Source: Primorskyibacter flagellatus (GTDB lineage: Bacteria > Pseudomonadota > Alphaproteobacteria > Rhodobacterales > Rhodobacteraceae). From it: a stretch of DNA of 64,000 nucleotides. Where the stretch lies: positions 868,001-932,000 of the forward strand of contig NZ_BMFJ01000001.1 in assembly GCF_014638275.1 (NCBI RefSeq), in the 5' to 3' direction. The notes below the pieces were generated by a model. It saw only the letters and a program-made list of their open reading frames with translations. It had not been told where the DNA came from and searched no databases. The position numbers and the translations under genes are program-made. Shown here in pieces: positions 53,578 to 62,109 of the stretch (position 1 is its first letter; every line of letters begins with the position of its first letter).

Positions 53578-54540
53578 GTGGTTGTTCGACATTACAAGGT
53601 CAGGCGTGGAGACAGCGTCTATCAGATCATGAACGATTTGTACGGCCGGACAACGGCGACCAGGAATCGGGATGAACTGAGCAAATTCGTCCTGATGCAC
53701 AATCCCAAGATCAAGTCGCTCGACCTGGTCTATCCGGGGCAAGTCATCATCATGCCTGAACCGGCAACGCTTCAGACCCCGGGGACCGAAACCGGTTCCG
53801 CTCCAGTCCGGCTTTCGGATGACGAGATTGCGATGCATTCGAACCTCGCACAGGAGGTCGAGGCATCGGAACCGGCCGTCCAGTCGCTGCTGTTCGCTCT
53901 GGGACACAGGATGGTCAGCGGAAGCCCGGATGACTTCGCGCTCACCGCGGCGATCACGGCGCTCAAGATGCGGCCCAAGCTGCAAGAGATCATCAAGGAA
54001 TATCGCGGTCACCAGTCGGGGCTGACGAAACCGTCGAGCTACGGCAATCTCCGAACGAGGAATATCCGGACCATACGCCGGACATCCGGCGCGCTGGAGA
54101 AACTGTTCTTCACGGATGTCGCCGAGGCCTTTTCCCCGAAATCGGCGAACCTCTCGTTGCGTGTGGACCGGACTGCCAAGGGGGTGGAGAGGGCCCGCAG
54201 CTACGTGAAGTATTCGAAGAGCCTGAAGCGGGTCGCGATTGGTGGAGGGGCCGCGTTCGTCGGCCTGAAGGCCCTGAGTATCGCAAGCGCCCACGACGCT
54301 TACCAATCCGCCGATACCAAGGCCGAAAAGATCGGCATCGTCGCCGACTATGCGGGCAGCCTTGCGGCCGGAGTTGCCATGACCCTTCTCGTCACGACTC
54401 CCGTGGGGTGGGTCGGGATCGTCGGGGTTGTGGCGGGATCCGCCATCGCCTCCGCAGCGGCCGGCGCCGCGGCCGAAACGATTGCCGAGGGCGTGTTGGC
54501 CGACAACTGGCAGTGGCCCTGGGAGCAGTTCCTGGACTAG
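53578..54540 (+). CDS. LysM-domain protein with C-terminal glycine-zipper hydrophobic region
   Basis: 320 residues from a GTG at 53578 with GAGGAG 6 bp upstream. The N-terminus, [19 protein letters not shown] to [11 protein letters not shown], is one LysM peptidoglycan-binding domain with no signal peptide. A ~180-residue basic helical middle follows, then two hydrophobic stretches, [19 protein letters not shown] and a longer one with [18 protein letters not shown] ending before a Trp-rich tail. By eye its base composition is lower in GC than its neighbours, hinting at acquisition. No family identified. A secreted pore-forming effector is one possibility, but no immunity gene is adjacent. Confidence 0.72.
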   Translation: MVVRHYKVRRGDSVYQIMNDLYGRTTATRNRDELSKFVLMHNPKIKSLDLVYPGQVIIMPEPATLQTPGTETGSAPVRLSDDEIAMHSNLAQEVEASEPAVQSLLFALGHRMVSGSPDDFALTAAITALKMRPKLQEIIKEYRGHQSGLTKPSSYGNLRTRNIRTIRRTSGALEKLFFTDVAEAFSPKSANLSLRVDRTAKGVERARSYVKYSKSLKRVAIGGGAAFVGLKALSIASAHDAYQSADTKAEKIGIVADYAGSLAAGVAMTLLVTTPVGWVGIVGVVAGSAIASAAAGAAAETIAEGVLADNWQWPWEQFLD

Positions 54541-54541
54541 C

Positions 54542-54988
54542 TCAGAACTTCCGCGTCATCAGAAGGTAGTCGTGACGGGGCTGGAAACCGGCGCGCTTGT
54601 AGGCCTCCTGCGTCTTGATCGCGACGCGGGAGACCTCGAGATGGATCGCCTTCAGCCCGGTGGCGGAAAGCGTCTTGGGGAGATGGGTAAGCACCTCTGT
54701 CCCAAGCCCGCGGCCGCGCACGGAGGGGCGGATGTAGAGTTCGTCGACAAAGCCGTCCATGCCGCCGAACTCCACCGACCAGCCGAAGGAGATCACCACG
54801 TATCCGATCGGTGCGCGGGCCGGGCCGATCAGCCAGGCTGCGCCATGAGGGGAGCCTTCGAGTAGCGGCGTGAGCGCGGCGAGGCGTGCGTCCTCGTCTA
54901 CCGGAATGCCCGCTTCCTCGTGGAAGGCGCGGACGAGGGGCAGCAGGCGGGTCAGGTCGTCCGGCGTTGCCAGATTGATCGCGGTCAC
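54542..54988 (-). CDS. GNAT family N-acetyltransferase
   Basis: 148 residues from a GTG at 54988 that overlaps the stop of the nucleoside hydrolase gene (GTGA). PIGYVVISFG, then DELYIRPSVRGRGLGTEVLT is the GNAT acetyl-CoA-binding motif A, and IHLEVSRVAIKTQEAYKRAG the motif B region ending in YKRAGF. Acceptor unknown. Convergent with the LysM gene with a single base between stops. Confidence 0.87.
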   Translation of the reverse strand: MTAINLATPDDLTRLLPLVRAFHEEAGIPVDEDARLAALTPLLEGSPHGAAWLIGPARAPIGYVVISFGWSVEFGGMDGFVDELYIRPSVRGRGLGTEVLTHLPKTLSATGLKAIHLEVSRVAIKTQEAYKRAGFQPRHDYLLMTRKF

Positions 54989-55923
54989 AGGCGGGCCAGC
55001 CTTTCGGTCAGCAGGTCGAAGAAGCCCTGCGCGTCGATGTCGCCCATGAAGAGCGCGTTCTTCGGACGTTTCGTGACGCCCCACCAATCGGCCACGGTCA
55101 TGCCCATGGTCAGTTCCGACTGCGTCTCGATCTCCACGTTGATGCGGCGGCCCGAGAACAGGTCGGGCCGGATCAGGTAGGCGGTGACGCAGGGATCGTG
55201 CAGCGGTGCGCCGTCGGAGCCGTATTTCTCCTTGTCGAAACGCTCGAAGAAATCGGTCATCTCGGCCACGGCAATGCCGACCTTCGTGCCAAGCGCCCGG
55301 AAGGCTTCGTTCCGTTCGGGGGTCACCAGCGCTCTGTGCGTGACGTCGAGCGGCATGACGACAATCGGCGCGCCGGATTTGAACACGATTTCAGCAGCCT
55401 GCGGGTCGACGTAAATGTTGAATTCGGCGGCCGGGGTGATGTTACCGACCTCGAAATAGGCCCCGCCCATGAGCACGATTTCCTGCACCTTCTCGACGAT
55501 GTCGGGCGCGCGCTTGAAGGCGGCGGCGATGTTCGTCAGCGGGCCGAGCGGGCAGAGCGTCACCGTGCCTTCGTCGTGATCGCGCAGGGTGTCGATGATG
55601 AAATCGACGGCGTGCTGGTCCTGCAGCGGCATCTTCGGATCGGGCAGTTTCGGGCCGTTCAGCCCCGTCTTCCCGTGGACATGTTCGGCGGTGACAAGTG
55701 CGCGGCCGAGCGGGCGGTCACAGCCGGCAAAGACCCGGGTGTCGGGCTTTCCGGCCAATTCGCAGACGATGCGGGCGTTCTTCGCGGTCAGGTCGAGCGG
55801 GACATTGCCGGCGACGGCAGTGATGCCAAGCACCTCGATCTCCTCGGGGCTGGCCAGCGCCAGCAGAATGGCGACGGCGTCGTCCTGTCCGGGATCGGTG
55901 TCGATGATGATCTTGCGCGGCAT
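54985..55923 (-). CDS. Inosine/uridine-preferring nucleoside hydrolase
   Basis: 312 residues from the ATG at 55923, with AAGGGGG upstream. Calcium-site motif KIIIDTDPGQDDAVA at the N-terminus, then CPLGPLTNIAAA, LMGGAYFEVGNITPAAEFNI and the late HDPCVTAYLI with the catalytic His/Asp. It hydrolyses ribonucleosides to base plus ribose for salvage in the cytoplasm. The downstream GNAT gene is co-translated. Confidence 0.93.
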   Translation of the reverse strand: MPRKIIIDTDPGQDDAVAILLALASPEEIEVLGITAVAGNVPLDLTAKNARIVCELAGKPDTRVFAGCDRPLGRALVTAEHVHGKTGLNGPKLPDPKMPLQDQHAVDFIIDTLRDHDEGTVTLCPLGPLTNIAAAFKRAPDIVEKVQEIVLMGGAYFEVGNITPAAEFNIYVDPQAAEIVFKSGAPIVVMPLDVTHRALVTPERNEAFRALGTKVGIAVAEMTDFFERFDKEKYGSDGAPLHDPCVTAYLIRPDLFSGRRINVEIETQSELTMGMTVADWWGVTKRPKNALFMGDIDAQGFFDLLTERLARL

Positions 55924-56001
55924 CTGGCCCCCTTTTCGCGTCGCGGCACACTGGCGCGGGGCGGGGCGGATGTCCATGGGGTCGTGGGGGAATGGCGGCG
56001 T

Positions 56002-56628
56002 CTAGTCCGCAGGACGCGCGAACCCGATCAGGTCGAGCAGACGGCGGGACATCTGCCACAGTTCCTCCTCCGTCGCGCCGGACTTTGACCAGGTCGAAAG
56101 GCCCGCGAGATGTGACAGGATCAGGTTGCCTGTCGCGGCCGCATCGGTTCCGGCGGGCAGTTCCCCCTCGTCGACGGCGCGGGCGATCAGCGCCTGCATG
56201 AGCCTGCGTGATCCTTCGAAGTTCCGCTTCACCGTGTCAGTGACCGGCGTGTCCATGGCGAGCAGTTCGCCAAAGCTGTTCATCGCGAGACAGCCGCGCC
56301 GGGCCGGGTCACCGCCCATGGTCCGGCATGCGGCGCGAAAAAGCCGGTCGAAGGCGTCGCCGACGCGGGTTTCGCCGGGCAGGTCGTAAAGCAGCGCGGC
56401 GGGGGCGTCGGAATTGTAGGTCAGCAGCGCCTCGAGAAAGATCGCGTCCTTGCTTTCAAAGGCGTTGTAAACGCTGGCGCGGGTGAGATTGGCCGCCTGT
56501 GCGATTTCGCTCAGCGACACGTCGCGGTACCCGCGGGTCCAGAACAGGTCCTTGGCCAGCGCGACGACGTCGTCCCGCCGGAAAGTGGCAGGGCGACCGG
56601 GGCTGCGGGGAACGGCTGCTTGCGTCAT
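56002..56628 (-). CDS. TetR family transcriptional regulator
   Basis: 208 residues. The N-terminal helix-turn-helix is in DVSLSEIAQAANLTRASVYN, followed by AFESKDAIFLEAL, the TetR_N end. The C-terminal ligand domain resembles the AcrR/NemR-like group (CRTMGGDPARRGCLAMNS contains a Cys pair). Divergent from the AhpD-like gene, with a palindromic operator between them; it likely represses both. Confidence 0.92.
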   Translation of the reverse strand: MTQAAVPRSPGRPATFRRDDVVALAKDLFWTRGYRDVSLSEIAQAANLTRASVYNAFESKDAIFLEALLTYNSDAPAALLYDLPGETRVGDAFDRLFRAACRTMGGDPARRGCLAMNSFGELLAMDTPVTDTVKRNFEGSRRLMQALIARAVDEGELPAGTDAAATGNLILSHLAGLSTWSKSGATEEELWQMSRRLLDLIGFARPAD

Positions 56629-56680
56629 GAGGGCGTTCTACAGGTTTTATACAGGGGTGTAAATAATCGTTGCGCGACTC

Positions 56681-56704
56681 ATTTTAGACAGATACGTCTA
56701 AAAT
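56681..56704. promoter_or_regulatory. Probable TetR-family operator
   Basis: Perfect inverted repeat with 9-bp arms, ATTTTAGAC and GTCTAAAAT, separated by AGATAC, in the 99-bp gap between the divergent tetR and ahpD-like genes. It lies 24 bp before the forward start codon. Confidence 0.8.
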
Positions 56705-56727
56705 TGGTTTCAACAGGGAGAATGACG

Positions 56728-57297
56728 ATGACGAGGTTTACCAGCTACACGCTCGACACGGTGCCGGACCGGTCGCGGGAGGCCCTGGAGGGAGTGGTCC
56801 GGAAGTATGGAGAATTGGTCAATGTCTACGCGGACATGGCCGAAAGCCCGCTGCCGATCGAGATCTACGGGATGGCGCAGGACATGGTGATGAAACGCGC
56901 GACGCTTGGTCCCGTGAAGGCAAACCTTGCACAGCTGGCGATCAGCGTGGAACATGCCTGCCAGTTCTGCGTGCCCGCGCACAGCTGGGCCGCCAGTGCC
57001 GTTATCAAGACCGATCCCGAGATCGTGGCGGCTGTGCGGGACGGGCGCGACGGGCCGGATGCGGAAGTCAACGCGATGGTGCGTTTCGTCCGGCTGCTGG
57101 TGCGGCACCGGGGCCATGTGCCGGAGGCCGAGATCGACGCCTTCCTTGCGGCGGGCGGCACGCGCGAGCAAGTGTTCGAATTGCTTTGCATCGTGGCCTT
57201 CAAGACCATCACGAACTACACCTCCGCGCTCGCCGGGACAAAGCCGAACGAAAGGATGATGCCGTTCGCATGGGAGGGGGAAGCGGTTCCGACGTGA
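56728..57297 (+). CDS. AhpD/carboxymuconolactone decarboxylase-like protein
   Basis: 189 residues from the ATG at 56728, 7 bp after GGGAG; the in-frame ATG at 56722 is too close to it. EHACQFCVPAHSW supplies the Cys78-x-x-Cys81 and His85 redox motif of AhpD-like peroxidase or CMD proteins, and NYTSALAGTKPNE is typical for the C-terminus. Probably a cytoplasmic peroxide or electrophile defence enzyme controlled by the adjacent TetR regulator. Confidence 0.87.
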   Translation: MTRFTSYTLDTVPDRSREALEGVVRKYGELVNVYADMAESPLPIEIYGMAQDMVMKRATLGPVKANLAQLAISVEHACQFCVPAHSWAASAVIKTDPEIVAAVRDGRDGPDAEVNAMVRFVRLLVRHRGHVPEAEIDAFLAAGGTREQVFELLCIVAFKTITNYTSALAGTKPNERMMPFAWEGEAVPT

Positions 57298-57364
57298 ACC
57301 GGGCGGAGCCGGAGGCGACGGCGGCGCGCCGGGCTCCCGTTGCGCCCGATGTCTTGCGCGCTAC

Positions 57365-57393
57365 GTCATCCTCGGATTGGATCCGAGGATCTC
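57365..57393 (+). repeat. REP-like palindromic element, copy 1
   Basis: GTCATCC then a stem ATCCTCGGAT/ATCCGAGGAT and a terminal CTC. It is the reverse-complement partner of the element at 57437-57465; together they form a head-to-head pair, as in bacterial interspersed mosaic elements. Confidence 0.65.
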
Positions 57394-57436
57394 GCGCTGT
57401 GCGTGGACGGGAGCCGGGGCGATCAAACTGCCGTGA

Positions 57437-57465
57437 GAGATCCCCCGGTCAAGCCGGGGGATGAC
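57437..57465 (-). repeat. REP-like palindromic element, copy 2 (inverted)
   Basis: GAG then stem ATCCCCCGG/CCGGGGGAT around TCAAG-like centre and GAC. Read on the reverse strand it matches copy 1 at both ends (GTCATCC and GGATCTC), differing inside the stem by compensating changes. Confidence 0.65.
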
Positions 57466-57580
57466 TGGGCGAGAGTTGCGACGGGTTCTGTCCCCGATCT
57501 CGTTCCTGATCCTCCCCCCCGGGCGGGGGGAGGGTATCTTATCGCAACGGGCCGGCCAATGGCGGGCCCGCGTGGCCGGT

Positions 57581-58591
57581 TCAGCCGTCGAAATCGACGG
57601 ACTGGATGATCTGCAGCGCTTCCGGGCGCAGCTTGGCGAGGTCGGTCAGGTTGACCTCGTCCGGGGTAAAGGTGCCCCAGCTTTTCACCAGCTCGGCCGG
57701 TTCGGTGCCCGGCGCGATCGGGAATTCGTAGTTCGCCTCGGCGTAGATCTCCTGCGCCTTGGGCGAGGTAAGGAATTCCATCATCTTGATGGCGTTTTCC
57801 TTGTTCGGCGCCGCCTTGGTCAGCGCCACGCCAGAGATGTTCATATGCGCGCCGCCGCCCTCGAAGGTCGGGAAGACGATGCGCACGGAGTCGGCCCATT
57901 CCTTCTGTTCCGGATCGCTCAGCATCGCGCCCATGTAATAGGTGTTGCCGATGGAGATGTCGCATTCGCCGGACCAGATGCCCTTGACCTGCGCGCGGTC
58001 GTTGCCCTGCGGCTTGCGGGCGAGGTTGGCCTTCACGCCTTCCAGCCAGGTCTTGGTTTCCTCGGCACCGTGGTGGTGCAGATAGGCGGCGACGAGCGCC
58101 ACGTTGTAGGCATGGGTACCGGAACGGGTGCAGATGCGGCCCTTCCACTTCGGATCGGCGAGATCCTCGTAGGTCGTGACCTCTCCGTCGGCGACGCGTT
58201 CCTTGCTGGCATAGACGATGCGGGCGCGGGTGGTCAGGCCCCACCAGTGGCCTTCGGGGTCGTGGAAGGCGGCGGGGACGTTCTGTTCCAGCGTCTCGGA
58301 CTGAACCGGCTGCGTCAGATCGTTGGCGACCACGTCGTAGATGCGGGCGATGTCCACGGTCAGAACGAGGTCTGCCGGAGAACGCGCGCCCTCGGCCTTC
58401 AGGCGTTCGACCATGCCGTCTTCAAGATGGGCGACGTTGACCTTGATGCCGGTTTCCTCGGTGAAGGCGTCTGTCAGCGGGGCCAGCAGTTCGGGCTGCC
58501 GGTAGGAGTAGAGGTTCACCTCCTGCGCCATGGCTGGCATGGCGATGGCGGTCAGCGCCGCGATGGCGGGGATACGAATGGCAAAGGTCAT
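57581..58591 (-). CDS. ABC transporter iron(III)-type substrate-binding protein (FbpA/FutA-like)
   Basis: 336 residues. Signal peptide IPAIAALTAIAMPAMA, then QEVNLYSYRQPELLAPLTDA, the usual start of FutA/FbpA ferric-binding proteins. RARIVYAS and SIGNTYYMGAM carry Tyr residues that in the family coordinate iron in the periplasm. No permease or ATPase gene is adjacent, so its transporter is encoded elsewhere or it works alone. It has its own promoter with an inverted repeat. Confidence 0.88.
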   Translation of the reverse strand: MTFAIRIPAIAALTAIAMPAMAQEVNLYSYRQPELLAPLTDAFTEETGIKVNVAHLEDGMVERLKAEGARSPADLVLTVDIARIYDVVANDLTQPVQSETLEQNVPAAFHDPEGHWWGLTTRARIVYASKERVADGEVTTYEDLADPKWKGRICTRSGTHAYNVALVAAYLHHHGAEETKTWLEGVKANLARKPQGNDRAQVKGIWSGECDISIGNTYYMGAMLSDPEQKEWADSVRIVFPTFEGGGAHMNISGVALTKAAPNKENAIKMMEFLTSPKAQEIYAEANYEFPIAPGTEPAELVKSWGTFTPDEVNLTDLAKLRPEALQIIQSVDFDG

Positions 58592-58625
58592 GGGGTCCTC
58601 CCGGTTGGCTCATTGCATTGCCGCG

Positions 58626-58654
58626 CTTAAACCCAAGTATTTTGGTCGGGTCAA
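58626..58654 (-). promoter_or_regulatory. Promoter with inverted repeat before the iron-binding protein gene
   Basis: On the reverse strand TTGACC (58654-58649), 17 bp, TTTAAG (58631-58626). The spacer contains CCAA-N5-TTGG (58645-58633), an inverted repeat placed where a repressor would block RNA polymerase. An iron regulator is a natural guess given the gene, but the site is not matched to a named box here. Confidence 0.6.
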
Positions 58655-58670
58655 TGTCCGATTCAAAACG

Positions 58671-59489
58671 TCAGGATTTTTCCGCGCGCTTGGCCTCGTT
58701 CCACAGGGTGTCCATTTCCTCCAGCGTGCTCTGCTCCGGCGTGCGTCCCTTCGCGGCGAGGGCCGATTCGATGGCGGCGAAGCGGCGGGTGAACTTGGCA
58801 TTGGCGCGGCGCAGGGCGGCTTCGGGATCGACGCCGAAGTGGCGGGAGAGGTTGGCCATGACGAACATCAGGTCGCCCATCTCCTCCTCCACCTCATCTG
58901 GGCCCAGGTCGTTGCGCGCCTCTGTCAGTTCGGCGGCTTCCTCCTGAAGCTTGGCCAGCACCTGATCGGTGGAAGGCCAGTCGAATCCGACCCTTGCGGC
59001 GCGTTTCTGAAGCTTCATCGCCCGCAGCAGGGCCGGCAGGCCAACCGCCACGTCATCCAGCACGCCGTTGGCACCCCGGGCGGCGCGTTCGGCGGCCTTC
59101 ACCGCCTCCCAGTCCTGTGTCTGCTGTTCCGCCGACTTGTCGCGGCTTTCGTCGCCAAAGATATGCGGGTGGCGGTCGATCATTTTCTGCGCAACTTCAT
59201 GCGCCACGTCAGGAAAGGCGAAATGTCCTTCTTCTTCAGCCATCTGCGCGTGGAACACGACCTGGAGGAGGAGGTCGCCCAGTTCCCCGCGCAGGTCCTG
59301 CATCGCGCCGCGTTCGATGGCATCCGCAACCTCGTAGGCTTCCTCTATCGTGTAGGGCGCTATGGTGGCGAAGGTCTGTTCGATGTCCCAGGGGCATCCG
59401 GTTTCCGGGTCGCGCAGGCGGCGCATGATGGCCAGAAGCCGCTGCATCGGGTCGGCGATTGCGGTTGCGGGGTCAATCTCTCTGGTCAT
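58671..59489 (-). CDS. mazG: Nucleoside triphosphate pyrophosphohydrolase MazG
   Basis: 272 residues from the ATG at 59489. Two MazG domains: RLRDPETGCPWDIEQTF, TIEEAYEVADAIERG and LRGELGDLLLQVVFHAQ in the first; VLAKLQEEAAELTEA and VEEEMGDLMFVMANL in the second. The EExxE plus ExxD metal motifs are intact. It hydrolyses non-canonical NTPs to NMP and PPi. Start chosen at MTREID; longer forms overlap the divergent gene. Confidence 0.93.
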   Translation of the reverse strand: MTREIDPATAIADPMQRLLAIMRRLRDPETGCPWDIEQTFATIAPYTIEEAYEVADAIERGAMQDLRGELGDLLLQVVFHAQMAEEEGHFAFPDVAHEVAQKMIDRHPHIFGDESRDKSAEQQTQDWEAVKAAERAARGANGVLDDVAVGLPALLRAMKLQKRAARVGFDWPSTDQVLAKLQEEAAELTEARNDLGPDEVEEEMGDLMFVMANLSRHFGVDPEAALRRANAKFTRRFAAIESALAAKGRTPEQSTLEEMDTLWNEAKRAEKS

Positions 59490-59553
59490 CCGGGTGTGCC
59501 TGTGGTTGGGATCTGGGGCCAACCTGACCAGCCCGGCCGAAGGAGTCCAGCCG

Positions 59554-60717
59554 ATGCCCGTAATCAACCGAATTGCCGGATATTCCGAGGAAATGACCGG
59601 GTGGCGGCGTCATCTGCATCAGCATCCGGAACTGGGCTTTGACTGCGTCCGGACCGCTGCTTTTGTCGCGGAGCGGCTGCGCGAGTTCGGGGTGGACGAG
59701 ATTCACGAAGGCATTGCGAAGACCGGTCTGGTGGCGCTGATCCACGGGCGGGGCAAGGGGCCGGTGACGGGGCTCAGGGCCGACATGGACGCGCTGCCGA
59801 TCGAGGAGGTGACCGGGCTCGACCATGCCTCCACCATTCCGGGCAAGATGCATGCCTGCGGGCATGACGGGCATACGACCATGCTGCTCGGAGCCGCCAA
59901 GTACCTAGCGGAGACGCGGAATTTCGCCGGCTCCGTCGCGCTGATCTTCCAGCCGGCGGAAGAGGACGGCGGCGGCGGCGGCGTCATGGTGGACGAGGGG
60001 ATCATGGACCGGTTCGGGATCACGCAGGTCTATGCGATCCACAACGCACCCGGCTTCCCGGAGGGCGTGTTCGTGACCGGTCCGGGGCCGGTTCTTGCGG
60101 CGGTCGACACGTTCCATATCCATGTGAAGGGCGTCGGCGGTCACGCCGCCAACCCGCACGAGACGAAGGACCCGATCCCCTGTGCCGTCTCCATCGTGCA
60201 GGCGATCCAGACCATCGTCAGCCGGAACCACTATGCGCAGGACGATCTGGTGATCTCCGTCACGCAGATCCACGCCGGATCGGCCGAGAATATCGTGCCC
60301 GACAAGGTCTATGTGAACGGCACCGTGAGGACCTTCGACCCGGCCGTGCAGGACATGGTGGAGCGGCGGATGACGGAGATCGTGGCGGGGCAGGCGGCGT
60401 CCTTCGGGATCAAGGCGGAGCTGGTCTATGACCGGCATTACCCGGCCACGGTGAACGACGTGGAAAAGAGCGAATTCGCCGCCGAGACCGCGCGCGAGAT
60501 TGTCGGCGACAAGGTGATCTACAAGGAGGGGCGCGAGATGGGGGCGGAGGATTTCTCCTACATGCTTCAGGCGCGGCCCGGTGCGTTCATCTTTCTCGGG
60601 CAGGGCGAGGACGGACCGAGCCTTCATCAGCCGGATTACGATTTCAACGACGCCATCGCGCCGGTCGGTGCGTCCTATTTCGTGCGCCTCGTGGAGCGCG
60701 CGCAGCCTGTGGAGTGA
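59554..60717 (+). CDS. M20 amidohydrolase (hippurate/N-acyl-amino-acid hydrolase type)
   Basis: 387 residues from the ATG at 59554, with AAGGAG upstream. Peptidase M20D motifs: WRRHLHQHPELGFD, GLRADMDALPI, KMHACGHDGHTTMLLG, FQPAEEDGGGG and GVGGHAANPHETKDPI; the Cys, His and Glu metal ligands are present. It hydrolyses N-acyl or amide bonds. It precedes agmatinase by 3 bp, suggesting a shared nitrogen-compound pathway. Confidence 0.9.
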   Translation: MPVINRIAGYSEEMTGWRRHLHQHPELGFDCVRTAAFVAERLREFGVDEIHEGIAKTGLVALIHGRGKGPVTGLRADMDALPIEEVTGLDHASTIPGKMHACGHDGHTTMLLGAAKYLAETRNFAGSVALIFQPAEEDGGGGGVMVDEGIMDRFGITQVYAIHNAPGFPEGVFVTGPGPVLAAVDTFHIHVKGVGGHAANPHETKDPIPCAVSIVQAIQTIVSRNHYAQDDLVISVTQIHAGSAENIVPDKVYVNGTVRTFDPAVQDMVERRMTEIVAGQAASFGIKAELVYDRHYPATVNDVEKSEFAAETAREIVGDKVIYKEGREMGAEDFSYMLQARPGAFIFLGQGEDGPSLHQPDYDFNDAIAPVGASYFVRLVERAQPVE

Positions 60718-60720
60718 GCC

Positions 60721-61686
60721 ATGGCCCTGGAAGATGCCAAGACCAAGATCGACGACGCCTTTACCCGCGAGGACCCGCGCGGGCTGAGCTATGAGAACGC
60801 CTTCGCCGGGGCGACATCGTTCCTGCGGCGGAAATACACCAAGGACCTGAGAGGGTTTGACGTGGCGGTCACAGGCGTGCCTTTCGATCAGGCGGTGACG
60901 CACCGGACGGGGACGCGGTTCGGGCCGCGCGCGATCCGGGAGGCCTCGACCCTGCAGCCCTACGACCCGCCCTATGGCTGGGGCTTCGATCCGCTGTCGG
61001 AGTTCGCGGTGGCGGACTACGGCGATCTCGCGTTCGATTACGCGAAGGTCTGGGAGTTTCCGGCGGCGCTGCAGGCCCACGTGGCCGGTATACTGGCGCA
61101 GGATGTGGGAACGGTGGTTCTGGGGGGCGATCACTTCGTGACCCTGCCAATTCTGAGGGCGCACGTGGAAAAGCACGGGCCGCTGGCGCTGATCCAGTTC
61201 GATGCACATTCCGACACGTGGCAGGACGACGACATGGAGCGGATCGACCACGGCACCTTCGTCTACAAGGCCGCCAAGCTGGGTCTGATCGACGTGGACC
61301 GGTCGGTCCAGATCGGGATCCGGACGGTCTGCGACGACCACTGCGGCATTCATGTCATCGACGCGGCGGAGGTGCATCGGACGGGGCCTGAAGCGGTGGC
61401 GGAGAAGGTGCGGGGGATCGTCGGGGATGCGAAGGCCTATTTGACCTTTGACATCGACTGTCTCGATCCTGCCTTTGCACCGGGGACGGGGACGCCGGTC
61501 TGGGGCGGGCTGTCCTCGGCTCAGGCGGCGACGATCCTTCGCGGACTGGCCGGGGTGAACCTGACCGGAGGAGACGTTGTGGAAGTTTCTCCGCCCTTCG
61601 ATCACGGCGGTATCACGGCCGTGGCGGGGGCGCATGTGGCGATGGAGATCCTCTGCCTCTGGGGCTGGACCCGGCGGGCGGGCTAG
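60721..61686 (+). CDS. speB: Agmatinase / ureohydrolase
   Basis: 321 residues of the arginase-agmatinase fold. The Mn-binding motifs are intact: VLGGDHFVTLP, IQFDAHSDTWQ, FDIDCLDPAFAPGTGTP and VVEVSPPFDHGG. It removes urea from agmatine or a related guanidino compound. Substrate within the family is uncertain; pairing with an M20 amidohydrolase may point to an acyl-guanidino route. Confidence 0.87.
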   Translation: MALEDAKTKIDDAFTREDPRGLSYENAFAGATSFLRRKYTKDLRGFDVAVTGVPFDQAVTHRTGTRFGPRAIREASTLQPYDPPYGWGFDPLSEFAVADYGDLAFDYAKVWEFPAALQAHVAGILAQDVGTVVLGGDHFVTLPILRAHVEKHGPLALIQFDAHSDTWQDDDMERIDHGTFVYKAAKLGLIDVDRSVQIGIRTVCDDHCGIHVIDAAEVHRTGPEAVAEKVRGIVGDAKAYLTFDIDCLDPAFAPGTGTPVWGGLSSAQAATILRGLAGVNLTGGDVVEVSPPFDHGGITAVAGAHVAMEILCLWGWTRRAG

Positions 61687-61687
61687 A

Positions 61688-61742
61688 GGGGGGCGCTGCC
61701 CCCGTCCTGCGGACTCCCCCGGGATACTTCCGGCAAGATGAA
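61688..61742. repeat. Composite palindromic intergenic repeat, half copy
   Basis: Same order as the element at 49005: a G/C hairpin GGGGGC-GCT-GCCCCC, a small stem GTCC-TGC-GGAC, then CCCCCGGGATACTT and GGCAAGATGAA. The second arm of the long inverted pair is missing. It lies between the convergent agmatinase and Mth938-like genes. Confidence 0.75.
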
Positions 61743-61744
61743 CG

Positions 61745-62098
61745 TCAGACGGGCAGAAGGGCGGCGGCGACGCGGCGCCCTTCGGAAAGCAGCACGTTGA
61801 ATGTGCGGCAGGCGGCCGGGGTCGCCATGGGTTCGACGCCGATCCCGGCGGCGTCCAGCGCGTTGCGGAAGGCGGGGGGCAGGTAGGTCATCTGCTCTCC
61901 GGTGCCGATGAAGAGCACGTCGATCTGACCGGCGAGGCCGAGCAGGGGCGAGGTGTCCTCATAGCCGCCCCAGGGCGTCGCGCGGTCTGCGGTGGCGATC
62001 ACCGGGCCTTCCAGCTTCTCGCCGCCGATACGGAAGAAGCCGGGGCCGTATCCGTCGATCGGACGCGCCCTGCCGTAGTCGATTTCGTTGAGCTGCAT
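61745..62098 (-). CDS. Mth938-like domain protein (DUF498)
   Basis: 117 residues. GYGPGFFRIGGEKLEGPVI, DVLFIGTGEQMTYLPP and AACRTFNVLLSEGRRVAAAL are typical of the Mth938/NDUFAF3-like family. In alphaproteobacteria these are often encoded with secDF and their mitochondrial relatives assist complex I assembly. It is last in the secD-secF-tauE run, 11 bp after tauE. Confidence 0.85.
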   Translation of the reverse strand: MQLNEIDYGRARPIDGYGPGFFRIGGEKLEGPVIATADRATPWGGYEDTSPLLGLAGQIDVLFIGTGEQMTYLPPAFRNALDAAGIGVEPMATPAACRTFNVLLSEGRRVAAALLPV

Positions 62099-62109
62099 GG
62101 GATGTTCCT

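Larger units (their letters stand above)
57298..57580. other. Intergenic region carrying a REP-like pair
   Basis: 283 bp between convergent genes. It holds two inverted palindromic elements (listed separately) and a further C-rich/G-rich stem candidate (CCTCCCCCC...GGGGGGAGG near 57512-57533). No coding signal seen. Confidence 0.6.
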
